Shown piece after piece: positions 1-7,805 of a stretch of 64,000 nt of DNA (within the stretch, counting starts at the first letter, position 1; each line of letters opens with the position of its first letter). The notes under the pieces were generated by a model, which worked only from the letters and a program-made list of their open reading frames with translations, had not been told where the DNA came from and did no database searches. Source of the stretch: CAYRFQ01 sp964423615 (GTDB taxonomy: Bacteria; Planctomycetota; Planctomycetia; Gemmatales; Gemmataceae); the NCBI GenBank assembly GCA_964423615.1, contig CAYRFQ010000011.1, positions 62,001 through 126,000 on the forward strand. The letters run 5' to 3'. Both the position numbers and the translations under genes were made by a program.

Positions 1-1245
1 GGCGATCGTGCGAATCTGTCGACGATGTTGCTGGCTCGCCTCGACGCGTTGAACAACAAAGGCAATGTCATGGTCATTGGGACGACGAACCGCCTCGATG
101 CCATCGACGACGGTCTCCGTCGACACGGTCGTTTCAGTCGAGAGATTCCCATCCCGGCGCCTCACGAAACTGGTCGTATGCACATCCTCCAGATACACAC
201 CCGGAGGATGCCACTCGCCACCGAAGGCGAGGAAGCTCAAGACGAACTCCTCGGCAAAGTGGCCCGCCGGACTCATGGATATGTCGGAGCCGATCTTGAA
301 GAACTGTGTCGCGAAGCCGGGCTCAATGCCCTCAGGCGTGTCCACCCCATCGATGTTTTGGACCGAGGCGAACTGGCGCCACAAGCCCCGCTGGCCATCA
401 CCGCTGCCGATTTTGATAACGCTTTGACTGTCGTCAAGCCATCAGCACTGAAAGAAGTCATGGTGTCTGTTCCGGACGTAAGTTTTGCCGACATCGCTGG
501 TCTTGAGCACGTCCTTGAAGATATACAGGAGCGAGTCCTCCGACCCCTCAAAGAACCCGACGTGTTCCGTGCGATGGGCCTGGCTCCCGAACGAGGAATT
601 CTTTTATATGGGCCTCCGGGCACGGGAAAAACGATGTTGGCCAAGGCTATCGCCAATGAATGCGGGGCGAACTTCTTGGCCATCCAGGGTCCCGAGTTGT
701 TGAGTAAGTGGGTCGGCGAGTCCGAAGAAGGGGTTCGCAAAGTGTTCGCTCGTGCTCGACAACTCGCTCCGTCGATTGTGTTTTTCGACGAAATCGAAGC
801 GTTGTTGCCCGCGCGAGGGAGCCACGCCAACGACTCCGGAGTCTCGGACCGCGTGGTCAACCAATTCCTCGCCGAGTTGGATGGCGTCGTCGAACTTGGT
901 GCCGTGTCACTCATTGCAGCGACCAACCGGCCGGAAATGATCGACCCAGCGGCGGTCCGTTCGGGACGACTCGGGACGCACATCGAGGTTCCGTTGCCGG
1001 ATGAGAAAGGCCGCGGCCAAATCCTGAGTCTATATCTCCGAGGGAGCTTGGAAGGCGAACCCATCGAACGCTTGGCCCAGGAAACAGAAGGTCTCTCGGG
1101 TGCCGACCTCGCGGAAATTTGTCGTAATGCGAAAAGGATTGCCTTGCGTTCCGTCAATTACGCCCAAATTACGCCAGTGACCGCGGAACATCTCCAGAAA
1201 AGTTGGACTGAATTTCGGAACCGGTCGAAGCCGTGGCGTGTGTGA
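1..1245 (+). CDS. CDC48/VCP-like AAA+ ATPase, 5' truncated by window edge
   Basis: The reading frame is open from base 1, so the gene begins upstream of the window and the ATG at 25 is internal. The visible part starts inside a first AAA domain (GTTNRLDAIDDGLRRHGRF is its second region of homology). A complete second AAA module follows: Walker A GPPGTGKT near residue 198 counted from base 25, Walker B IVFFDEIEA near 250, and ATNRPEMIDP then RSGR near 302-315. Two AAA domains in tandem are typical of CDC48/VCP-type unfoldases, which thread or remodel protein substrates with ATP. It lies 287 bases upstream of the ClpV gene on the same strand. AAA+ ATPases of this class also accompany contractile injection systems, so a role there is a reasonable inference, but no sheath or tube gene is visible here. 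Confidence 0.9.
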   Translation, partial: GDRANLSTMLLARLDALNNKGNVMVIGTTNRLDAIDDGLRRHGRFSREIPIPAPHETGRMHILQIHTRRMPLATEGEEAQDELLGKVARRTHGYVGADLEELCREAGLNALRRVHPIDVLDRGELAPQAPLAITAADFDNALTVVKPSALKEVMVSVPDVSFADIAGLEHVLEDIQERVLRPLKEPDVFRAMGLAPERGILLYGPPGTGKTMLAKAIANECGANFLAIQGPELLSKWVGESEEGVRKVFARARQLAPSIVFFDEIEALLPARGSHANDSGVSDRVVNQFLAELDGVVELGAVSLIAATNRPEMIDPAAVRSGRLGTHIEVPLPDEKGRGQILSLYLRGSLEGEPIERLAQETEGLSGADLAEICRNAKRIALRSVNYAQITPVTAEHLQKSWTEFRNRSKPWRV

Positions 1246-1372
1246 GGCGTAGAAATCTCTTGCTGACTCTTGGGAGCGTACTTGAACGCGGGTAAAACTA
1301 CTCTAACCGCCCCACTCCTCCTCTAAAATCGAACGCCACTTCGTTCCCAACTATCGCTGTAACAGCTCCTGT

Positions 1373-1424
1373 GGTACCCTAAGACTTACACGCAAGTATA
1401 TCGCCCATAGGGCGTAAGGGTACC
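1373..1424. repeat. Nested inverted repeat between AAA ATPase and clpV
   Basis: GGTACCCT at 1373-1380 is perfectly complementary to AGGGTACC at 1417-1424. Between them sits a second perfect hairpin, CGCCC at 1402-1406 and GGGCG at 1410-1414, with a 3-base loop. There is no T tract after it, so it is not a classical terminator. It may be an operator or a structured leader for clpV. The rest of 1246-1532 shows nothing recognisable. Confidence 0.5.
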
Positions 1425-1532
1425 GCGCCCAACATTTCTAAATGACAACGAAAGAGCCTTGGAAGCCAACAAAAAAGCGAGATGGAACGATCTTCGATCC
1501 GCTTTTTCGCTTCCTTCAGGAGAGTCTGGCCA

Positions 1533-4313
1533 ATGCCCGTCACGAACTTGAAAGCTTTGGTTGGGAAGCTAAATGCGACTTGTCGTCGTTGCGTTGAAGA
1601 GGCGGCCTACTTGAGCCTCCAACAGACAAACTACGAGGTACAAATCGAGCACTGGTTCTTGAAGCTCTTGGAGAGGTCCGACTCCGACTTCGTTCGGATC
1701 TTGAAGCACTACGACGTGAACACCACCAAGGCGAACAAAGAACTCACCGAAACTATCGAGAAGTTCCAACGCGGGAACTCTCGCAATGCTCCCAGTTTCT
1801 CCCCCGAACTATTGGAACTCATTCGCGAAGCGTGGCTCCTGGCGTCTCTGGAATTCGGCTCTCCAGTGGTCCGATCGGGGTACCTTTTAACGGCATTATT
1901 GAACGAATCTTCACTTCTTCGAAAACTTCGTGACGGATGTCCCGAAATCTGCACCATAAAAGGGCACCAGTTGTTCGAGGACGTCCAGGTTTTGATCCGA
2001 GGAACTGGAGAAGACAAAGAGGCGCCTCCGACGACGACTTCCACAGCACCGGCAGGCGACCGGAGCGAACCTCACCCGACCTCGCCCGATTCGAAGACTC
2101 CGTCGCTCGATCAGTTCACGATGAACCTGACGCACCAAGCCAAGGACGGAAAAATCGATCCAGTCATTGGCCGGTCTGCGGAAATTCGCCAGGTCATCGA
2201 TATCCTCACACGGCGGCGACAAAACAACCCGATTTTGGCTGGAGAAGCGGGCGTTGGGAAAACCGCGGTCGTGGAAGGATTTGCTCTGCAAATCGTCTCG
2301 GGCGATGTTCCTCCGCCGTTGCGGACTGTGGAAGTTCGAACACTCGACCTGGGCCTCCTCCAGGCGGGCGCAGGCGTCCGTGGGGAGTTCGAGAATCGGT
2401 TGAAATCGGTCATTAACGAAGTAAAGGCCTCGCCTGTCCCGATCATTTTGTTTATCGACGAGGCACATACGTTGATTGGTGCCGGTGGCGGGTCCGGTCA
2501 AGGCGATGCGGCCAATTTGCTCAAGCCGGCTCTGGCCCGTGGCGAGCTGCGAACCATCGCCGCCACGACCTGGCAAGAGTACAAGAAATACTTCGAGACC
2601 GACCCGGCGCTCAAACGACGTTTTCAACTCGTCCGGGTCGAAGAACCCGACGCGGTCAAAGCCGTCCGAATGATGCGCGGGATCGCAGGCACGATGGAAA
2701 AGCATCACAACGTTCGCGTGCTCGACGAAGCCATTTCCGACGCCGTGAAGCTCTCGCAACGATACATCACCGACCGGCAACTTCCGGACAAATCGGTAAG
2801 TCTACTCGACACCGCCTGCGCTCGTGTTTCGTTGACCCAACACGCCATTCCTGCACCGATCGAAGATTGTCGCCGGGAGCTCGAACAAATTGCCATCGAG
2901 CAAACCATCCGCGAGCGGGAAACGGCCGCCGGCGGAGACCACTCGGCCGAACTGGAAGAACTCAAGGAACACAAGGAAAGTGTGAAGACTCGGTTGGCCT
3001 CGCTGGAACGACAGTGGGAAGCCGAAAAGAAGATCGTGGCTGAGTTGTTCGAAGTTCGCCAGCAGCTGGACGAGCAGATCGACTCCCGTGACAGCCAGGC
3101 CCAGCCTTCTACTCAAGAGGTCCAACTTCGCGAGAAACTGAATCAACTCGGACAACAACTCACGAGGGAACAAGGGCAAGACCCACTGGTCTTTCCGGTC
3201 GTGAGCGGCGAGGCGGTCGCCGAAGTCGTGGCGGGGTGGACAGGAATTCCGGTCGGAAAGATGGTCCGGGACGAAATCCAAACGGTTTTGGCTCTCCAAG
3301 ACAAACTCGAAGAGCGAGTCATCGGACAAGCACACGCCCTAAAATCCATCGCCGAGCGAATCCGCAGTGCCCGGGCTAACTTGACCGACCCACGAAGACC
3401 CATTGGCGTGTTCCTGTTGCTGGGGCCGAGCGGTGTCGGGAAGACCGAAACGGCGCTGGCGTTGGCCGACATTCTTTATGGGGGCGACCGAAACGTCGTC
3501 ACGATCAACATGTCAGAATACAAAAGCGAGGCGATGGTGAGCCGACTCGCTGGTTCGTCGCCGGGGCTCGTTGGTTACGGAGAGGGTGGGGTCTTGAGCG
3601 AGGCCGTCCGACGACGGCCCTATAGCATCGTCTTGCTCGACGAGATCGAGAAGGCTCACATCTCGGCGCAAGAATTCTTCTATCAGGTGTTCGACAAAGG
3701 GACTCTGCAGGACGACCGCGGCAACGACATCGATTTCAAAAACACAATTATTTTGTTGACCTCAAATATTGGGACGGATACCATCACTCGCTTCTTCGAG
3801 GACCCCGATAACGCCGACAAGGCCGACGATTCTGAGACTATACAAAAACTCGTCAAACTTTTACGAAACGGACACGAAGTTTCTGTAAAAGAACAGGATG
3901 ATGAGAACGTCGAAGCTCCTCAATCTCTCCCCACTCGCCCATCCAACATGCCCGGGGAGCTTCTTCAGGCGTTCAAGCCTGCCTTTCTCGGAAGGTTAGA
4001 GGTTGTCCCTTACCTTCCACTCGCGAAGGACGTTTTGGTGCGGATCATCCGGCTAAAACTCAACCAGGTCCGTAAACGCATACGGGAAAATCACAGGGCG
4101 GAATTCGATTACAGTGACAGTGTGGTCGATGTGATTGCGAGTCGTTGCCAGGAGGTCGAGACCGGCGCTCGCAACGTTGATCACATTATCACGGGGACAT
4201 TGCTACCGGCATTGGCCAACGAGTTCCTCACCCGGATGGCCCAGGATTTACCCATTCAGACGGCACAAGTGAGTGTAGACGAATTTGGAAACTTTGAATA
4301 TCGAGTGAGTTGA
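1533..4313 (+). CDS. clpV: ClpV/TssH-type AAA+ disaggregase (type VI secretion/contractile system)
   Basis: A protein of 926 residues in the Hsp100 family. The N domain (about 1-150) has the ClpV pattern LNATCRRCVEEAAYLSL, EIREAWLLASLE-like and RSGYLLTALL segments rather than the ClpB/ClpC repeats. AAA1 has Walker A GEAGVGKT near 237 and Walker B ILFIDEAHT near 304. A coiled-coil middle domain lies near 455-530. AAA2 has GPSGVGKTE near 631 and SIVLLDEIEKAH near 698. ClpV pulls apart contracted type VI sheaths in the cytoplasm for recycling. The start was set at ATG 1533 because AGGAGAG lies about 8-10 bases upstream; an in-frame ATG at 1482 has no such site. Oddity: after the AAA2 sensor region there is an acidic, low-complexity insertion of roughly 35-40 residues (rich in D, E, K) that I do not expect in ClpV. 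No tssB/tssC sheath genes are in the window. queC follows after 6 bases. Confidence 0.88.
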   Translation: MPVTNLKALVGKLNATCRRCVEEAAYLSLQQTNYEVQIEHWFLKLLERSDSDFVRILKHYDVNTTKANKELTETIEKFQRGNSRNAPSFSPELLELIREAWLLASLEFGSPVVRSGYLLTALLNESSLLRKLRDGCPEICTIKGHQLFEDVQVLIRGTGEDKEAPPTTTSTAPAGDRSEPHPTSPDSKTPSLDQFTMNLTHQAKDGKIDPVIGRSAEIRQVIDILTRRRQNNPILAGEAGVGKTAVVEGFALQIVSGDVPPPLRTVEVRTLDLGLLQAGAGVRGEFENRLKSVINEVKASPVPIILFIDEAHTLIGAGGGSGQGDAANLLKPALARGELRTIAATTWQEYKKYFETDPALKRRFQLVRVEEPDAVKAVRMMRGIAGTMEKHHNVRVLDEAISDAVKLSQRYITDRQLPDKSVSLLDTACARVSLTQHAIPAPIEDCRRELEQIAIEQTIRERETAAGGDHSAELEELKEHKESVKTRLASLERQWEAEKKIVAELFEVRQQLDEQIDSRDSQAQPSTQEVQLREKLNQLGQQLTREQGQDPLVFPVVSGEAVAEVVAGWTGIPVGKMVRDEIQTVLALQDKLEERVIGQAHALKSIAERIRSARANLTDPRRPIGVFLLLGPSGVGKTETALALADILYGGDRNVVTINMSEYKSEAMVSRLAGSSPGLVGYGEGGVLSEAVRRRPYSIVLLDEIEKAHISAQEFFYQVFDKGTLQDDRGNDIDFKNTIILLTSNIGTDTITRFFEDPDNADKADDSETIQKLVKLLRNGHEVSVKEQDDENVEAPQSLPTRPSNMPGELLQAFKPAFLGRLEVVPYLPLAKDVLVRIIRLKLNQVRKRIRENHRAEFDYSDSVVDVIASRCQEVETGARNVDHIITGTLLPALANEFLTRMAQDLPIQTAQVSVDEFGNFEYRVS

Positions 4314-4319
4314 TCCAAA

Positions 4320-5018
4320 GTGATACAATCAACCGAACCCAGAGCCGTCGTTTTGCTCAGCGGTGGCCTCGACTCAACAACGACGCTGGCGATGGCCAAA
4401 GCCGAGGGGTTCCAAGTTTACGCGATGACGTTCTCGTACGGCCAGCGCCACAAGTACGAAGTCGAAGCCTCGCAAAGGATTGCCAACCACTTTGCCGTGG
4501 TCAAACACGTTGTGGTGCCGATCGATCTTCGTGTGTTTGGATGTTCGGCCCTCACGAGTGACCTGGACGTTCCCAAAGACCGACCGCTCAAGGCCATCTC
4601 CAACGGAATTCCCAACACGTACGTCCCTGCCCGCAATACGATCTTTCTTTCGTTTGCTCTCGCGTGGGCCGAAGTTCTCCTGGCACACGACATCTATCTG
4701 GGAGTCAATGCCGTCGATTACTCCGGTTACCCAGACTGCCGACCGGAATACATCGAAGCTTATGAGAACATGGCACGACTGGCGACGAAGGCTGGCGTCG
4801 AGGGAAATGGTGAAATCCGGGTCCATACTCCGCTCATCACACTGTCCAAGGCCGAGATAGTTCAAAAAGGCATCCAACTGGGAGTCAACTACGGCCTGAC
4901 GTCCACGTGCTATGACCCGAACAAAGCGGGCATAGCGTGTGGACGGTGTGACGCATGCTTGCTAAGGTTGAAGGGCTTCGCCGATGCTGGATTTTCAGAT
5001 CCGATCCAGTATCAGTGA
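4320..5018 (+). CDS. queC: 7-cyano-7-deazaguanine synthase QueC
   Basis: A 232-residue cytosolic enzyme that makes preQ0 from 7-carboxy-7-deazaguanine with ATP and ammonia, in the queuosine pathway. The N-type ATP pyrophosphatase loop SGGLDSTT lies near residue 14. Family signatures IPNTYVPARNTIFLS and NAVDYSGYPDCRPE are present. The C-terminal zinc site is formed by cysteines in STCYDP and ACGRCDACLLR. Length matches the family. The start is GTG at 4320, 6 bases after the clpV stop; the next in-frame ATG would remove the ATP loop. Being tucked behind clpV suggests co-transcription, although the pathway is housekeeping and unrelated to ClpV. Confidence 0.96.
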   Translation: MIQSTEPRAVVLLSGGLDSTTTLAMAKAEGFQVYAMTFSYGQRHKYEVEASQRIANHFAVVKHVVVPIDLRVFGCSALTSDLDVPKDRPLKAISNGIPNTYVPARNTIFLSFALAWAEVLLAHDIYLGVNAVDYSGYPDCRPEYIEAYENMARLATKAGVEGNGEIRVHTPLITLSKAEIVQKGIQLGVNYGLTSTCYDPNKAGIACGRCDACLLRLKGFADAGFSDPIQYQ

Positions 5019-5370
5019 TCTGACGAGATGAGGACATAGACAGACGCCAAAATGAAGCGAAGTCGATAGACTGCCGTTACGGTTCGATTCAATCTTGGCT
5101 GATGTTCTGAATCAGAGTCGAGTTATGTCCACATTTTTTAACGTAACCGTTCACCACTTTCTGAAGATTGATCAACCGCAGCTCCCGAGACATCCATGGC
5201 TGAGCAAGAATGGCTGGCAGAACCGAGCTTTATAGGTTTTTCTCATTGCTTCTGAAAAAATGAGTTTTTCTGTTTGAGCATGCGAAAACCTGACACCCAG
5301 CAACTGTGTTTCAACCAGCCTCGAAGGACGTCCTGTCGTTGACAATTTCGAAAAGCACGTTGCGCCATAC
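5019..5370. other. Convergent intergenic region between queC and the ABC permease
   Basis: 352 bases without a plausible gene. The only structure I see is the short stem at 5242-5264 followed by a T run, listed separately. The region is richer in A+T around 5120-5290. Confidence 0.5.
5242..5269 (+). terminator. Weak stem plus T run, possible queC terminator
   Basis: CTCATT at 5242-5247 pairs with AATGAG at 5259-5264 and is followed by TTTTT at 5265-5269. The stem is short and A/T rich, so this is a weak candidate. Its position, 224 bases after queC and facing the end of the minus-strand operon, fits a terminator. Confidence 0.3.
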
Positions 5371-6936
5371 TCACCCCCCTAACCGTAACAACCTAGCCGG
5401 AGACGCACGCCCCGCTCGCCAAGCCGACCACCAACTACTGGCCAGACAAATCACCACGGCTCCTGTGAATATCCCAACGAGTAGAACCACCGGCGTCTGA
5501 AAACCCAATTCGGCTTCGTGTCCATCCCCTTGATACCACCACGTTGCACCGATATGGCCGCCCAACCATCCGAGCCCCAAACCAACAACCGCGCCAACGA
5601 CCGACAACAAGAACCCTTCCAATAAACAGAGACTCCACAATAACCGTCCGCTCATCCCCATCGCTTTGAGCATCCCGAGTTCGGGCAGTTTACGTTCCCA
5701 ACGGAGGGCCTGGATCACGAAGATGTTGCCGATCGAAATCAACAATAAGATGACTTCGACAACACTCAATATCCGTAGGGCGACTTCCGCTTCTTGTCGG
5801 ACAGTCACGATTCGCTTCGCGACAGACTCATTGAGGACTTCCAAGTTACCTCCCCCGGCCTTCACGGTTTTACATACTTCCACGGCTTCGGGCAGGTCCT
5901 TCGGATCGTCGAGATAAACCCCCACCAAGTCTCTCTCCGTGGGCATCTCGGGAAGTTCCGTTTCTTCCAACGGTCGTTGTTTCGTGATGAATTCTTCCCT
6001 CTTGCCGTAGTTCTGTTTGTCGTCCTCGGTCAGTATCGAATGGATGTTACGTAGATAGGCTGTCCACTCCGATTGCGAAGGCCAATTCCGTCCTTCTCCC
6101 TTTCGTAATTCGGACTGTAATAACCAGATGATCGAACCGTTTGGTCCGGGCTCGGGATAGAGAAGACGGATGCGTCGAGGCTGTAGTATCTTCTGAATTA
6201 AATCGGGTAACTGGGAGTGGACTTTGGGCCAGTTCTTGCCGATCGGTCCTGTGTAGATCGCCTGGCGTAATGGGTCTGGGTCGGAGTGCTCCAATAGATG
6301 CGCGTAACGTTCGGGCAGCACGTAGTAAAGGTGTAGTTCTGGGGGAAAGTTATGTTTCGTCACACCAAGGACCGGGATGGGATATGTGCGTCCTGTGGTC
6401 GTATGGATCTTCAAATGGGATGGCGGAGCTTTGGGGTCGAATCCCAAGAGGTATAACATCTCCGGTGAGACTATGATGCCCTGATCTTTCGGACCATCGA
6501 ACGTGCGTCCGTGCATCAACGGAAAACTCTCGAACAACGGATCGGTCCGTTGTCCGAGCATGATCGTACGGCCGAAGATACGCTGACTGACGTCCCTGCC
6601 TTCCCACGAAAAGACGACTTGCCGAAATGGGAAGACTCGTTTTTTCTCCGTCGGGCCGAACGTCTCGGTGAGCCTTGCTTCGAGTTCTTGGCTCACTTCC
6701 GGTTTGATGATGTGGTGAGGTATTCCGCGTTCACCGACCCACAAACTCAAGGCAAGTGGGTCCGCCTGAACTCGATGAAGGCCAACTTGTTCCACCCCCA
6801 ACACCAAACCATAACTTCCGAGAGTAAACGCACTCACAAAAGCAATCGTAAAGACGATTGCCAGCGTCGTTCGGAGGGCATCGTAGGCCGTCAAGTCACG
6901 AATGGCGTAACCGACGAGAAATCGAAACATCCTCAT
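5371..6936 (-). CDS. MacB/FtsX-type ABC transporter permease
   Basis: A 521-residue inner-membrane protein. TM1 is near residues 20-45. A large extracytoplasmic domain of about 330 residues follows. Three more helices cluster at the C end (a hydrophobic VVEVILLLISIGNIFVI segment near 395-415, one near 440-465, one near 490-510). This topology of one helix, a big periplasmic domain and three helices is that of MacB/LolC/FtsX permeases, which transmit ATP-driven motion across the membrane instead of carrying a substrate through a channel. The C-terminal RASPARLLR tail is also typical. The start ATG at 6936 overlaps the stop of the ATPase gene (ATGA) and has GAGGAA upstream; an ORF extension to 7188 would run across the ATPase gene and is rejected. 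Last gene of the caspase/VWA operon. Confidence 0.85.
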   Translation of the reverse strand: MRMFRFLVGYAIRDLTAYDALRTTLAIVFTIAFVSAFTLGSYGLVLGVEQVGLHRVQADPLALSLWVGERGIPHHIIKPEVSQELEARLTETFGPTEKKRVFPFRQVVFSWEGRDVSQRIFGRTIMLGQRTDPLFESFPLMHGRTFDGPKDQGIIVSPEMLYLLGFDPKAPPSHLKIHTTTGRTYPIPVLGVTKHNFPPELHLYYVLPERYAHLLEHSDPDPLRQAIYTGPIGKNWPKVHSQLPDLIQKILQPRRIRLLYPEPGPNGSIIWLLQSELRKGEGRNWPSQSEWTAYLRNIHSILTEDDKQNYGKREEFITKQRPLEETELPEMPTERDLVGVYLDDPKDLPEAVEVCKTVKAGGGNLEVLNESVAKRIVTVRQEAEVALRILSVVEVILLLISIGNIFVIQALRWERKLPELGMLKAMGMSGRLLWSLCLLEGFLLSVVGAVVGLGLGWLGGHIGATWWYQGDGHEAELGFQTPVVLLVGIFTGAVVICLASSWWSAWRAGRASPARLLRLGG

Positions 6937-7805
6937 CGGGTCGATTCCTCTTGGGGTTCGATGAGTGAGTAGAGGGCTTCGGGGCCTGAGTAACAACGTT
7001 TTGGTTTTGGTTCGTTTTCTTCGGCCAAGCCGACCACACGACCTTGTTGAACCACGATAAAATACCTCGCCCATCGGAAGGCATGTTCTACGCTGTGGTT
7101 GACTAACAGCAGAGTCCGAGAGTGAGTCGCCGAGTTCGATTTCTGTAGTCGATCTGCGATTTCGGCGTGGAGTTTCCCGCTTTGCCATTGTTCGATCAAC
7201 GATTGAATTGCCCGCGCTGTCGTGAAATCCAGGTTACTCACCGGTTCGTCGGCGAACAAAATATGCGGGTCGTGGATCAGTGCGCGGAGAACGGCGATGC
7301 GTTGTTTCTGGCCACCAGACACGTTGCGGGCAGGCCTTCGGCGTAACGCGAATAAACTCTCTTCGGGAGTCGCGTGCGCGAGTTCGTCGGCTCTACGCAA
7401 CACGTAGTCGACGACGATTCGACTTTGCCTGGCCGTGTGTCCCGTCAAAGCCAGAGGAACGGCCAGATTCTGAGCGCACGAAAGGTGCGGGATCAGGTAC
7501 GACGACTGCAGCACGATTCCGAAGTGCTGGCGGCGCAACCACGTTCGTTCGCTCGAACGAAGTTGGCCATATTCCAACCGACGCGACGTCCCGCCTTGGG
7601 TAATCGTATATGTGATCGTTCCGCGTGACGGTTGCTCCCAGAGTAATCCCATCAAACTCAATAGCGTGCTCTTTCCTGACCCCGAGAGCCCCAACACAGC
7701 TATCGTGGCTGACTCGTCGGTCGGCACTACGAGATTGACATCGTGAAGGACGTCTTTTCGTTCGCGTGGGTAACGGTGCGAAACATCTCGCAACTCGAGC
7801 GTCAC
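6933..7805 (-). CDS. ABC transporter ATP-binding protein (LolD/MacB class)
   Basis: 290 residues. Walker A GLSGSGKST near 40-48, ABC signature NVSGGQKQR near 160, Walker B ILFADEPVSNLD near 180, and a switch histidine in LLVNHSVEHAF. This is the class of ATPase that pairs with MacB/FtsX-type permeases, and the permease is encoded by the next gene with a 4-base overlap. The start is GTG at 7805, which overlaps the stop of the VWA gene (GTGA) and has GAGGAA 6 bases upstream. A MVLDRR extension to 7838 lies inside the previous gene and is less likely. The translationally coupled VWA-ATPase-permease order suggests the VWA protein works directly with the transporter. Confidence 0.92.
   Translation of the reverse strand: MTLELRDVSHRYPRERKDVLHDVNLVVPTDESATIAVLGLSGSGKSTLLSLMGLLWEQPSRGTITYTITQGGTSRRLEYGQLRSSERTWLRRQHFGIVLQSSYLIPHLSCAQNLAVPLALTGHTARQSRIVVDYVLRRADELAHATPEESLFALRRRPARNVSGGQKQRIAVLRALIHDPHILFADEPVSNLDFTTARAIQSLIEQWQSGKLHAEIADRLQKSNSATHSRTLLLVNHSVEHAFRWARYFIVVQQGRVVGLAEENEPKPKRCYSGPEALYSLIEPQEESTR

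Noticed and set aside
5088..5105. GGTTCGATTC resembling a tRNA T loop
   Set aside because: The flanking bases do not pair as a T stem, and no acceptor or anticodon arm is found.
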